This document shows, in pieces, positions 27,275-35,865 of a DNA stretch of 64,000 nt (position 1 is its first letter; every line of letters starts with the position of its first letter). Both the position numbers and the translations under genes were made by a program. The notes under the pieces are model-generated. The model saw only the letters and a list, made by a program, of their open reading frames with translations. It was not told where the DNA came from and ran no database searches. Origin of the DNA: Candidatus Zixiibacteriota bacterium (GTDB taxonomy: Bacteria; Zixibacteria; MSB-5A5; GN15; JACZUZ01); assembly GCA_024280775.1 (NCBI GenBank), contig JAJRPM010000011.1, forward strand, positions 1 through 64,000, given 5' to 3'.

Positions 27275-28249
27275 CTAATGCGTCGGAATTAGGTCTTCGG
27301 AGTTTTGTTGGCGCATCTTCTCTCTTGTCCGGTACTCACCGGGTGGGAGACCCATTATCCTCCTGAATGCTTTACTAAACGAAAACTCGGATTCATAACC
27401 AATCTCGCGAGAAATCTCACTAAGAGACTTACCCGACTCTCGAATACTGCGCGCGGCGATTCCTATTCGCCAGCGAGTCAAATACGAATGCGGCGGCTCT
27501 CCCACCAAGGCGCTGAACCTCTTGGCGAACACCGCTCGTGACATTAGTGATTCACTTGCCAGAGAATCAACTGTCCAGGGTTTCCCGGGATTTTCATGCA
27601 TCAATGCAAGTGTCTTTCCGATTTGCGGGTCTTCGAGAGCAGTTAGCCAGCTCGCGGAGGTTGTTGGCTCGTTCGCCACCCAGTAGCGCAGGACGTAAAC
27701 GAATAGAACATCCACCAACCTTGAGATAACTGTCTCAGCGCCGGAGGATTTCTCATATACCTCATTTCGCAACAGACGAAAAACCGTCTGCAGTCCTCCT
27801 CCTTCTTCCATCCTATCCGCGGGGATATGGATTATCGGTGGCAGAAGCGATAGTAGCGGATTTCTCTCTTGATGGTCAAAGCTGTATCCACCGCAAATCA
27901 GGGCTGTCGAACTGGCGCCTGTACCCGAGAGGGTTTCGTCGCTGGTCCTGCAATGCAGACTACGGGAACAGTTTTCCAGCGCTTCTGCCATTGGTAGAGC
28001 TGGAGTGTCAGGTGAATCGGAGAGAATATGCCCGCCTCCAAAGGGAGCTAGAACTACATCGCCCTGAAATAACTGTAACGGCTTCGCATCCTCATTAAGC
28101 CTGAGCCAACAATTCCCGCGGCTGATTATATGGAAATGGGCCCTATTCTCAGTATCAAATCGGATACCCCATGGCGGCCGGAATTCCGCTCCACAAAGTA
28201 TCGCATTACCTATTCTCGTCGCCGCTATCACATTTGCAAGTACATCCAT
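27275..28249 (-). CDS. AraC-family regulator with an N-terminal cupin
   Basis: The 324-residue protein begins with a cupin-type sensor (residues ~20-190: RAHFHIISRGNCWLRL, LFQGDVVLAPFGGGHIL). The C-terminal AraC DNA-binding domain has two helix-turn-helix units (DSLASESLMSRAVFAKRFSALVGEPPHSYLTRWRI and SLSEISREIGYESEFSFSKAFRRIMGLPPGEYR, each split into parts here). I use ATG 28249, nine bases after GAGAGG; a TTG codon precedes it. The gene is divergent from 28662-29492, which is a plausible target. The cupin effector is unknown. Confidence 0.93.
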   Translation of the reverse strand: MDVLANVIAATRIGNAILCGAEFRPPWGIRFDTENRAHFHIISRGNCWLRLNEDAKPLQLFQGDVVLAPFGGGHILSDSPDTPALPMAEALENCSRSLHCRTSDETLSGTGASSTALICGGYSFDHQERNPLLSLLPPIIHIPADRMEEGGGLQTVFRLLRNEVYEKSSGAETVISRLVDVLFVYVLRYWVANEPTTSASWLTALEDPQIGKTLALMHENPGKPWTVDSLASESLMSRAVFAKRFSALVGEPPHSYLTRWRIGIAARSIRESGKSLSEISREIGYESEFSFSKAFRRIMGLPPGEYRTREKMRQQNSEDLIPTH

Positions 28250-28661
28250 CAAGCATTTCCTCTCAAGCTAATCTGATGCAACCAACTACCACCCTATATA
28301 CACTCAAACCAGCTCCCAAGCTACCTAACAAAGACGAATGGACATAGAATCAAGCGAATACCCCATTATCTTTCTTCTATTTTGCGCGTATATGCATAAC
28401 GAACGGACGATAGTCACTGAATTGGACTAATCTCAAGTTCTAGTTGGCCAGAGGACACCAGGAAAATTGAAGAGCGCATAAGACAGAAGAACTGACAGAT
28501 TAACAAATAAGGGAAAAGGAGACAAAAACAGATGACCACAGCAGACCCGAGAGAGGGATCCCCTGCTGACCATTGGATTCATCAAGTCTTACTAAAGAAC
28601 ACTTTGTAGGAAACAACCGAATACAAATCGTATGACATATCGTCATGCAAAAGGAGGTAAC
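28250..28661. other. Divergent promoter region, 412 bp
   Basis: It separates the AraC gene and the secreted barrel gene. I see A/T-rich blocks and a strong ribosome-binding site AAAAGGAGGTAAC at 28648-28660 for the rightward gene, but no clear inverted repeat or promoter. Confidence 0.45.
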
Positions 28662-29492
28662 ATGTTTAAGAGCACATCATCAAAACTTGTAAAAAGACCC
28701 GTAAGAAGACCTGCAAAAAAAATTGCGATTCTCGCCGCAATAATCACCATCAGCCTTGGCACCGATGCAACCACCGGATGGAGCGCCGGCAAGACTGGTG
28801 AGAAGTCTGGTAACAAGACTCAAACCGTTTCATTCAAAAAAGGGATGATCTACGACATCGCCTATTTCTCGGTAAAGTCCGGTAAAGAGAAACAATTGAA
28901 CGAAGACTATTTCCCGCAGGCGCTGCGTATCGGTAAGGATTATGGCGTGAGTATGTTGGCGTCTTTTGGTGTGACTGATGTCACCGCCGGAGATATCAGC
29001 CCGCAAATGGTGGCTATTTTTGAGTGGCCGAGTCTTGCGGTGAAGGAGAGATTTGAAAAAGACAAACGCTACAAGAAGATAGTCCCCCTGCGAGACGCCT
29101 CACTAAGCTTCATTAAGGTTGCATTCTATGAAGTCGCGGAGGATGTGGAAGTCGTTTTCCGAGACGACAAGTCGTATGAGTTTTTCGGAGCCTGGCTGAC
29201 TCCTGAGGCCGAGACATTTCTCCCCAAGTATTTTGAGGTTTCAGAGCCTATCAAGCGCACCTATGGTCGCCCGTATCCTGAATTCAAGGTCAATTTTGCA
29301 TTAGTGAAAAACGCCCCCAAGGGCGACTTCTCGTATGCGCCGCATATGGCCGGTATTGTAGAATGGGACAAATCGGAGGACTTTCAGGTCCTCAATTCAA
29401 ACAAGAGATTCCAAAAGGAAGCCGCGCCACTGATGGCCAAGGCGCTGACCCGAATCGATATGTTGCATACCAAGCTACAGATTAAACTTTAG
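28662..29492 (+). CDS. Exported protein with two dimeric alpha/beta-barrel domains
   Basis: ATG 28662 follows AAAAGGAGGTAAC exactly, so I choose it over the upstream start in the same frame. The 276-residue protein has a basic N-terminus (KLVKRPVRRPAKK) and a signal-like hydrophobic stretch (IAILAAIITISLG). Two related ~105-residue halves follow, with YDIAYFSVKSGKEKQLNEDYFP and the repeat EFFGAWLTPEAETFLPKYFE, and VAIFEWPSL/AGIVEWDKSE. The fold resembles DUF1330/EthD-like ferredoxin barrels. The gene is divergent from an AraC regulator. Function is not established; many relatives bind small aromatic or heme-like ligands. Confidence 0.82.
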   Translation: MFKSTSSKLVKRPVRRPAKKIAILAAIITISLGTDATTGWSAGKTGEKSGNKTQTVSFKKGMIYDIAYFSVKSGKEKQLNEDYFPQALRIGKDYGVSMLASFGVTDVTAGDISPQMVAIFEWPSLAVKERFEKDKRYKKIVPLRDASLSFIKVAFYEVAEDVEVVFRDDKSYEFFGAWLTPEAETFLPKYFEVSEPIKRTYGRPYPEFKVNFALVKNAPKGDFSYAPHMAGIVEWDKSEDFQVLNSNKRFQKEAAPLMAKALTRIDMLHTKLQIKL

Positions 29493-29705
29493 GGTTCAGC
29501 CTTGGTATTCTACGAAAAGAGCCCATTCATATCGGGGAGTATGCGCACGAAACTGTTGCATGCTCCCCACTTGTTTTTGTCCGACACTCGAAACAGCGCC
29601 CAGCAATTGGTTTTTCTCAACAAACAGGATATTTCTATTGACTTGCGGCTTTTATCCGATATACTTCATATGGTCGGTGGGGAAAGTCTATCCATCGGGT
29701 TTTTA

Positions 29706-29753
29706 GGTGTCTTTGGATACCTCCCTCATATTTTTGATATGTTTGAAAGAGGT
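29706..29753 (+). promoter_or_regulatory. Possible translational control element before rpsU
   Basis: ACCTC (29719-29723) can pair with GAGGT (29749-29753), the rpsU ribosome-binding site. An alternative hairpin GGTGTCT-TT-GGATACC (29706-29721) would use the same ACC bases and free the site. CATAT-TTTTG-ATATG sits in the loop. The mutually exclusive pairs suggest control of translation, but the stems are short and this is inference. Confidence 0.35.
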
Positions 29754-29761
29754 GATTTTTT

Positions 29762-29959
29762 TTGACAGGTGTCAGAGTTCGCGACGATGAATCATTTGAA
29801 AAAGCGTTGCGTAGATTTAACAAATTTTGCGAAAAAACCGGTTTACTATCGGATATGAAGAAGCATTCTCGCTTTGAGAAGCCGTCTGACCGTCGCAAAC
29901 GCAAGCTAAATGCTGCGAAACGCCGTAATAGGCGCGTGGTTAGGATGCGTGAGTACTAG
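29762..29959 (+). CDS. rpsU: Ribosomal protein bS21
   Basis: The 65-residue protein starts at a TTG (29762), nine bases after AAGAGGTGA. The family core is visible: VRVRDDESFEKALRRFNKFC, GLLSDMKKHSRFEKPSDRRK, and a basic C-terminus (RRNRRVVRMREY). bS21 sits near the anti-Shine-Dalgarno end of 16S rRNA and helps start translation. It leads the genome-maintenance run, followed by a terminator and yqeY, in line with rpsU-yqeY/dnaG arrangements elsewhere. The non-AUG start and the leader hairpins suggest autogenous control. Confidence 0.95.
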   Translation: MTGVRVRDDESFEKALRRFNKFCEKTGLLSDMKKHSRFEKPSDRRKRKLNAAKRRNRRVVRMREY

Positions 29960-29993
29960 GCCGCATTGTAACACGATTTATGGCAAGTTATTA

Positions 29994-30022
29994 GCTCGCT
30001 TCATTTTGAGGCGGGCTTTTTT
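29994..30022 (+). terminator. Intrinsic terminator after rpsU
   Basis: GCTCGCTT-CATTTTG-AGGCGGGC gives an 8-bp stem with G-U pairs followed by TTTTTTC. It lies 35 bp after the rpsU stop. The rest of 30023-30202 has no gene I can support. Confidence 0.75.
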
Positions 30023-30202
30023 CTTGCATACCTTTGGGCCGGCATACACTATCCCTTGTGGAGGGAGATATGCTTTTAACAGAAGCGTAAACCAAAATAG
30101 CCTCTTGTGGGGTTGGCATCATCCTTATAGTGTGGCTCCCTCCACTCCTTTCGGGCTTCCAGTGACTATGTGATTCTAACCTTTTGAGAAGGACGAACAA
30201 AT

Positions 30203-30673
30203 ATGAGCTTGATGAAAAGAGTTGAAGATGATCTTGTCGTAGCCATGAAAGCTCGCGATAGTTTTACCCTGACTGTGTTACGAGGCCTCAAGTCAGATAT
30301 GAAGAATCTGCAAATCGCCAGCGGGACCAGAGACCAAGAGCTCTCCGACCAGGACGCTATCAAGGCTCTGAGCTCGGCGGCTAAACGTCGTCGCGACTCA
30401 ATCGAGCAATTCAGCGCCGGAGACCGCCAGGACCTCGCTGACAAGGAGACCAAAGAACTGGAGATAATCCAACGATTTCTGCCAGAGCAAATGTCGGAGG
30501 AGAAAGTCCGCGAGATTGTCTCAGCGACCATTGCGGAGCTGGGAATTGGCTCGATGAAAGAGGTCGGGAAACTGATGCAGGCCCTTATGCCCCAACTAAA
30601 AGGCAAGGCTGACGGAAAAGTTATCAACACTATCGCCAGAGAGATTCTCAGCGGGGCGAACCCGAACTCCTAA
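30203..30673 (+). CDS. yqeY: GatB/YqeY-domain protein
   Basis: The 156-residue helical protein begins MSLMKRVEDDLVVAMKARD and includes TVLRGLKSDMKN, EKETKELEIIQRFLPEQMSEE-like (here DKETKELEIIQRFLPEQM) and GSMKEVGKLMQALMPQLKGKADG, the family signatures. The C-terminal domain is that of GatB, the tRNA amidotransferase subunit, and may contact tRNA. Function in YqeY proteins is not settled. It commonly lies between rpsU and dnaG, as here. GAGAAGGACG upstream of the ATG supports the start. Confidence 0.95.
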   Translation: MSLMKRVEDDLVVAMKARDSFTLTVLRGLKSDMKNLQIASGTRDQELSDQDAIKALSSAAKRRRDSIEQFSAGDRQDLADKETKELEIIQRFLPEQMSEEKVREIVSATIAELGIGSMKEVGKLMQALMPQLKGKADGKVINTIAREILSGANPNS

Positions 30674-30850
30674 GTTGCTTTAGCCCTTTTCATCTGAGGA
30701 GTAGCTTTAGCGGGTAAAAGTTATTTTTTTCTTGCTTTATGCCCTTTTCGAACGTAGAAAGTAATGCAGAAGACGTTGAAAAGAGCTACAAAGGATTGTG
30801 GCGGCCATCGGCGCAAAGTACGTCATAGTACGCCATAAGGAGAGTTTTTG

Positions 30851-31492
30851 ATGGATCTGAATTGGGTTGATATGGGCTTGCTGATTCTCTTGGTCAGCAT
30901 GGTAGTCGTGGGGTCTCGCAAGGGACTGGTGCGCGAATTGATGGCGTTTTTCATTTTTGCGGCGGCCCTGATAGTCTCGATTCGATATATTGACCAGGTT
31001 GCAATCAAAGTCCAGGAGGAGATGGGCCTCGCAGGATTGGGATCTGCTCTGCTTTCATTTTTGATTGTGATGGGAATAGCATACGCCGCTTTCAAATTGC
31101 TCGGAATCGTGTTCTACCGCGTGGCGCATTTGCAGGCGTTGGGACCCAAAGACCGTTTCGGTGGGGCTTTGGTCGGCGCTTTGCGCGGCTGGCTGGCTCT
31201 TAGTTTGCTAATCTTCCTCACATTTTTGGCTCCGCTTCCGGATGGATATTACCGTGAGTTTAAATCCTCGGTATTGGGCCAGACAGTGGCCCGGACTCTT
31301 CCTCTACTCTACGATACCGCTACACCATTGCATTCCTCTGATGAAAACTTCTCCAATAAAGTCGAGAATATGCTACTGATGCGTGTCGATAAGAGCAAAC
31401 TCTCAGTGGAAGAAATCGCAGACCTGCGCAAGAGCCGCCGTGAAGTCTATCGTAAGATATACAAAATGGACTCTGTATATCTTGGTCGCTAG
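30851..31492 (+). CDS. CvpA-family membrane protein
   Basis: ATG 30851 follows AAGGAGAG by five bases and gives 213 residues. Four hydrophobic segments are visible: GLLILLVSMVVVGSRKGLVREL, FFIFAAALIVSIRYIDQ, LLSFLIVMGIAYAAFKLLG and ALRGWLALSLLIFLTFLAPLP. SRKGLVREL near the N-terminus is the CvpA-family motif. CvpA is an inner-membrane protein needed for colicin V export in E. coli and for envelope function elsewhere. The C-terminal ~60 residues are soluble and variable. It lies between yqeY and mutS2, a neighbour pattern seen in several phyla (cvpA-mutS2). Confidence 0.92.
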   Translation: MDLNWVDMGLLILLVSMVVVGSRKGLVRELMAFFIFAAALIVSIRYIDQVAIKVQEEMGLAGLGSALLSFLIVMGIAYAAFKLLGIVFYRVAHLQALGPKDRFGGALVGALRGWLALSLLIFLTFLAPLPDGYYREFKSSVLGQTVARTLPLLYDTATPLHSSDENFSNKVENMLLMRVDKSKLSVEEIADLRKSRREVYRKIYKMDSVYLGR

Positions 31493-31720
31493 ATTATCTC
31501 ACTGAACAAGAAACTCGTTTCCCTCCAAAAGCCTCCTTGTGAGCATCGGCAACCGCTTGGTTTGCTGATTCATACGCAATTTCATTGTCAGACTAAGTTG
31601 GTAGCCTTAACGTTTCGAGCTATATTCACCCGGTAGCTGAAACGCATTTGAGTTTCTCCACAAACAGCCAATATCAAAGTATCGATAATTCAAGTATTTT
31701 CATGTAGTAAGCCAATATCT

Positions 31721-34084
31721 ATGAACACCAAGACACTGGAAGCGCTAGAGTTTCCGAAAATAATCAACGCCATAATCGGGCAGTCACTGACACCCTACGG
31801 CTCTGAACATACCCATCGGATAGAGCCACTTCATTCGCTTGACGCCATCCGCGCCCGTCTTGCTGAGGCTCAGCAGATGCGGGATATAGCGCTTTTTGGG
31901 GCGCCCTTCCCGCTTGAGCGACTCGATGATATTCGGGAAGCTTTGAAACGAGCTAGTGTTGAGGGTTCACGGATTGACGCTGATGAATTCCGCAGAATAC
32001 AACTTACCCTCGCCGTCACTGCAAAGCTGAAAGCCTTCAACAAAGGCGAACGCGATAATATGCCAGACCTCGCGGTACATCTAGAGGCGCTGGGGACCTT
32101 TACTGAACTCAAAGATGCGATTGAGCGGACATTCGACAAGTATGGCGAAATCCGCGATACAGCATCGCCTGCGTTACGCAAAATCCGTAACGATATTACT
32201 GACACCAGACAGCGAGTAATCAACAAACTCGAAAAATCTTTACGCTCGCGCACAAAATCCGACGGCTGGCAAGATGATGTAGTGACACAACGCAACAATC
32301 GCTATGTGATTCCTGCGCAGGCGAACTTGTATCGCGCCTCAGATGGAATTCTAGTAGACCACTCACAATCCGGCGCCACAGTCTATTTTGAACCGCCATT
32401 CGCGGTGGAACTAAACAACCAGCTCACTCTTGCGCTAAAAAATGAACGGCTTGAAATTGATCGTATTCTAATAGAGCTAACTACTCTGGTGCGTAATGTC
32501 AGTGGCGCTCTGCAGGAGACATTGAAGACCATCGGTGTATTGGATTCACTGCACGCACAGGCGCAGTTCGCTGTTAAGACAGACTCAATTGCCCCTCGCG
32601 TAATCGACGAAGCAACAATAGACTTAGTAAAAGCGCGCCATCCATTGTTGCTTTTCTATACTGACGATAAGGACAGCATTATCCCTCTCGATCTTACTCT
32701 CGATGATTCACATCAGGGAATCCTGATAACCGGACCTAACACCGGCGGAAAAACTGTTGCGCTGAAAACAATCGGCCTACTCACCGCAATGACTCAAAGC
32801 GGCTTGCTAATACCTGCCGAGGAACGTTCGACAGTTGGAATATTCAATGACATATTCGCCGATATTGGTGATGAGCAATCATTGGAGCTATCACTATCGA
32901 CTTTCAGTTCGCATATCACTCGTGTGATAGAGGCAATCAAGGCCGCCGATGAGCGTAGCTTGTTATTATTTGATGAAATCGGCGCTGGCACCGACCCGGC
33001 TGAAGGAGCGGCGCTCGCTGAGGCGATTATTCTTGAAGCTCTCGCCGCCGGAGCGCGAATGATTGCCACAACTCACTACTCGCAATTGAAAACTCTGCCA
33101 CTGGAACATGCGGAACTTGAGAATTGCTCGCTTGAATTCGACCGTGAGTCCCTGCAACCAACCTATAGACTACTTCTTGGTCTACCGGGTTCATCGTATG
33201 CAATAGAAATCGCCGCTAGACTGGGGATGCCCAAGCGAGTCATCGAACGAGCCTCGGCTGGTCTTGATAGCAATGAACGCTCTTTGGCTGAGCTTATCTC
33301 CACTATGGAGTCCCAGCTGAAACAAATGCGATCCGACAGCGCAACTTTGACCGAGAAACTCGAAGCCAGCGAAGCAATGGAGCGAAGCCTAAAAGAGCGC
33401 CTTGAGAATCATGAGAAAGAACTAAGCGACCAGCGAGAATCCGCGCTGGCGGAAACTGACGAATTGCTCAATGAAACCCGACAGGAAATTGAACGACTGG
33501 TCAAAGAGATTCGCGAAAGCGACGCCGAGAAAAGCAAAGTCAAAGAGGCGCATCGCTCACTTAAAGAACAAACCAGCAAACTCGAAAGCGCTCGAGCAAA
33601 CAAATCTAAGAAACCGGCGGGAACCAAACGTAGTGAGGTTCTTCAGCCGGGCGATCAAGTTTGGATAAACTCCTTACGCATATCCGGCGAAATCGCCGAA
33701 CTTGTAGGCAAAGACAGAGTGCGAGTGCGTGTGGGCAATATTCTCAATTTGGTAAAACGTGAGGATGTGCTTCGCGCCGATGTTGCAACACCGGGCGCAA
33801 AGCCGCGCCGTGACCCCATCGGACTGCGCGCTGAAACCGCCGCGGCGCCGGAGATTCATTTGCGCGGCCTGACAGTCGAAGAAGCCAAAGAGAAACTTGA
33901 CAAATTTCTCGATAGAGCGGTTCTTTCAGAGATGAGTCAGATCTATGTGATACATGGCAAGGGTTCAGGGACTTTGCGAAAATCATTGACCGCATTTCTC
34001 AAGTCCCATCCGGTAGTGAAGTCAGTACAAATCGGCGACTGGAATCAGGGCGGCGCCGGTGTAACTGTGGTGCAAATGAAATGA
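31721..34084 (+). CDS. mutS2: MutS2 endonuclease/ATPase
   Basis: The 787-residue protein has MutS core and ATPase domains but no mismatch-recognition domain. Walker A is GPNTGGKT (338-345), Walker B is LLLFDEIGAGTDP, and the switch is HITRVIEAI. A coiled coil spans ~510-620 (Glu/Lys/Arg-rich). The C-terminal Smr nuclease domain begins IHLRGLTVEEAKEKLD and has HGKGSGTLR. MutS2 acts against recombination and rescues collided ribosomes in some bacteria. The stop overlaps the dnaG start in ATGA, so translation is coupled. Confidence 0.97.
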   Translation: MNTKTLEALEFPKIINAIIGQSLTPYGSEHTHRIEPLHSLDAIRARLAEAQQMRDIALFGAPFPLERLDDIREALKRASVEGSRIDADEFRRIQLTLAVTAKLKAFNKGERDNMPDLAVHLEALGTFTELKDAIERTFDKYGEIRDTASPALRKIRNDITDTRQRVINKLEKSLRSRTKSDGWQDDVVTQRNNRYVIPAQANLYRASDGILVDHSQSGATVYFEPPFAVELNNQLTLALKNERLEIDRILIELTTLVRNVSGALQETLKTIGVLDSLHAQAQFAVKTDSIAPRVIDEATIDLVKARHPLLLFYTDDKDSIIPLDLTLDDSHQGILITGPNTGGKTVALKTIGLLTAMTQSGLLIPAEERSTVGIFNDIFADIGDEQSLELSLSTFSSHITRVIEAIKAADERSLLLFDEIGAGTDPAEGAALAEAIILEALAAGARMIATTHYSQLKTLPLEHAELENCSLEFDRESLQPTYRLLLGLPGSSYAIEIAARLGMPKRVIERASAGLDSNERSLAELISTMESQLKQMRSDSATLTEKLEASEAMERSLKERLENHEKELSDQRESALAETDELLNETRQEIERLVKEIRESDAEKSKVKEAHRSLKEQTSKLESARANKSKKPAGTKRSEVLQPGDQVWINSLRISGEIAELVGKDRVRVRVGNILNLVKREDVLRADVATPGAKPRRDPIGLRAETAAAPEIHLRGLTVEEAKEKLDKFLDRAVLSEMSQIYVIHGKGSGTLRKSLTAFLKSHPVVKSVQIGDWNQGGAGVTVVQMK

Positions 34085-35307
34085 GCGCCAAGAACAGCGG
34101 ATACATACCGGAAGATATAGTCGAGCAAGTTCTCACTGCGACTGACATTGTTCAATTGGTGGACGGTTATGTGAAGCTCAAGCGCCGGGGTGTGAATTTT
34201 ATCGGCCTCTGCCCTTTTCATGACGAAAAAACACCCTCGTTTACAGTGTCTCAGGAAAAGCAAATCTTCCACTGCTTCGGTTGCGGACAGGGCGGCAATG
34301 CGTATCGCTTCCTGATGGAACATGAGCGTATGTCATTCCCCGAAGCCGCACGATTTTTGGCCGACAAGGCTGGAATCACAATTCCAGAGGCCGCTGGCAG
34401 TGGTCGCAATCCCGATGAAATGGAAGCGCTCTACTATGCGCACAACCTAGCGCTGGAGATGTTTCAGGCAAACCTTAAACACGAGCGCTATCGCTCAGTG
34501 TATGTAGACTATTTGCAGAAATCTCGCGGACTTGCGCCTGAAACCATTGAGCATTTCAGCTTGGGTGTCGCCGGAACTAGCTTTGAGGATTTGGTGAAAC
34601 TTGCGCAGAAAAAAGGAATCGCTCCGACCACTCTGGCCAAAGCGGGATTAGCGTCATACTCCAGTAAACGGAACACACACTTCGACCGTTTCCATCACCG
34701 GTTGATGATTCCGATTCAGAATCTAAGCGACAAAGTGATTGCCTTTGGCGGCAGAGCGCTGAAAAAAGACGAGCAGGCGAAATACATCAACTCGCCGGAG
34801 ACGCCTCTATACTCCAAAGGTTCGACTCTCTACGGATTAAATCTAAATCGCGATGCAATTCGCAAAGAAAACTGCGCTATTGTTGTCGAGGGATATTTTG
34901 ATTTGATATCACTGTGGCAAGTGGGTATCAAAAATGTTGTCGCAAGTTCAGGAACAGCCTTTACTTTGCAACAAGGGCGTTTACTGGCGCGTTATGCCGA
35001 TACGGCATACTTGTTTTTCGATGCAGACTCGGCAGGTATTAAGGCGGCGATTCGTTCGGTGGATTCATTGTACAATGCAGGTGTCGAGGTAAAAGTTATC
35101 AGCGCTCCGACCGGCGAAGACCCGGACTCAATGGCGCGACGTGGCGCTGAGACAATCAAGGAGTTGATAAAGAGCGCCGAGAGATATTTGCAGTTTCGCT
35201 TTCGCGCATTCGACCGCGCCGGCTCGGGGTTAGTTGAACGCAATAAACTTATCGGCGAGCTGAAGGAAATCTCTGCGCGTATTGGTGATGACTCACTAAA
35301 ATCATGA
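34081..35307 (+). CDS. dnaG: DNA primase DnaG, N-terminal and catalytic part (TGA-interrupted)
   Basis: The first 408 residues hold the CHC2 zinc finger (Cys44, His47, Cys65, Cys68 in CPFHDEKTPSF..FHCFGCG), the RNA polymerase domain and the TOPRIM fold (Glu270 in VVEGYFDLI; Asp314 and Asp316 in FDADSAG). DnaG makes RNA primers for replication and binds DnaB with its C-terminal domain. Here an in-frame TGA at 35305-35307 ends the product in a helix (ISARIGDDSLKS). The same frame continues with the missing C-terminal part at once. With the stop read through the length is 591, normal for DnaG. Start ATG overlaps the mutS2 stop. Either a truncated functional primase, a mutation or an assembly error. 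Confidence 0.95.
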   Translation: MSAKNSGYIPEDIVEQVLTATDIVQLVDGYVKLKRRGVNFIGLCPFHDEKTPSFTVSQEKQIFHCFGCGQGGNAYRFLMEHERMSFPEAARFLADKAGITIPEAAGSGRNPDEMEALYYAHNLALEMFQANLKHERYRSVYVDYLQKSRGLAPETIEHFSLGVAGTSFEDLVKLAQKKGIAPTTLAKAGLASYSSKRNTHFDRFHHRLMIPIQNLSDKVIAFGGRALKKDEQAKYINSPETPLYSKGSTLYGLNLNRDAIRKENCAIVVEGYFDLISLWQVGIKNVVASSGTAFTLQQGRLLARYADTAYLFFDADSAGIKAAIRSVDSLYNAGVEVKVISAPTGEDPDSMARRGAETIKELIKSAERYLQFRFRAFDRAGSGLVERNKLIGELKEISARIGDDSLKS

Positions 35308-35856
35308 TTCGTCAATGAGGCCGCAGAGATTCTGCAAGTTGATAGGGCATTGTTTCAACCATCCAAGTCCGCCGAAGCGCCCAAAAGAGTTCCATCGGCG
35401 CCGAAAAGAACCGGCGACGATTGGGGCAAACGCAGTCAGGCCACTATTGAGGCTGAGTTTGTCTCACTGCTTCTAGCTCACCCCCACCTAATAGGCGCCG
35501 CCACCGAATCGATAGCCCCGAAGCGTCTTGCTAATATTAAATTACGCAATCTCTATCAGAGAATACTCACAGCAGTCGCTACCGGAGGCGTAACTGACAC
35601 CGCCTCGTTTATCGGCTCTCTCGATGATGACAGCCTTCTCACAACTGCGACATTCCTAACTACCAGCTCCGACCGTTGGAATTCAGAAACCGCTCCGGTA
35701 GCGCTCAAAGATTTTGTAGTCTCACTATCCACACAACCTGAACATCGCACTTCTATCAAAGAGCTATCCGAGCGCCTGAAAGCCGCCGAAGCGGCAGGTG
35801 ACAAGGAACAGACACAAGCTATTTTGCGCGAATTTGAAGAAGTTAGGAAACGATAG
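35308..35856 (+). pseudogene. dnaG: dnaG C-terminal part, separated by an in-frame TGA
   Basis: This is the direct in-frame continuation after the TGA: FVNEAAEILQVDRALF, a Lys/Pro linker, and the helical DnaB-binding region (EAEFVSLLLAHPHLI, IKLRNLYQRILTAV, LSERLKAAEAAGDKEQTQAI, ending FEEVRKR). The codons show no frameshift and no other stop up to TAG at 35854-35856. The best independent start is a TTG at 35350, without a clear ribosome-binding site; that would drop ~14 residues. It could be a second polypeptide, the product of read-through or dead sequence. Conservation of the frame argues for a recent event. Confidence 0.8.
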
Positions 35857-35865
35857 TCTGCGCCT

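Noticed and set aside
29502-29765. 87-codon frame before rpsU
   Set aside because: It overlaps the rpsU start and leader hairpins and resembles nothing.
29910-30173. 87-codon frame overlapping the rpsU end
   Set aside because: No ribosome-binding site or family; it runs through the terminator.
35305-35307. TGA in dnaG as selenocysteine or recoded codon
   Set aside because: Primases do not carry selenocysteine there, no SECIS-like hairpin is evident, and TGA ends many neighbouring genes.
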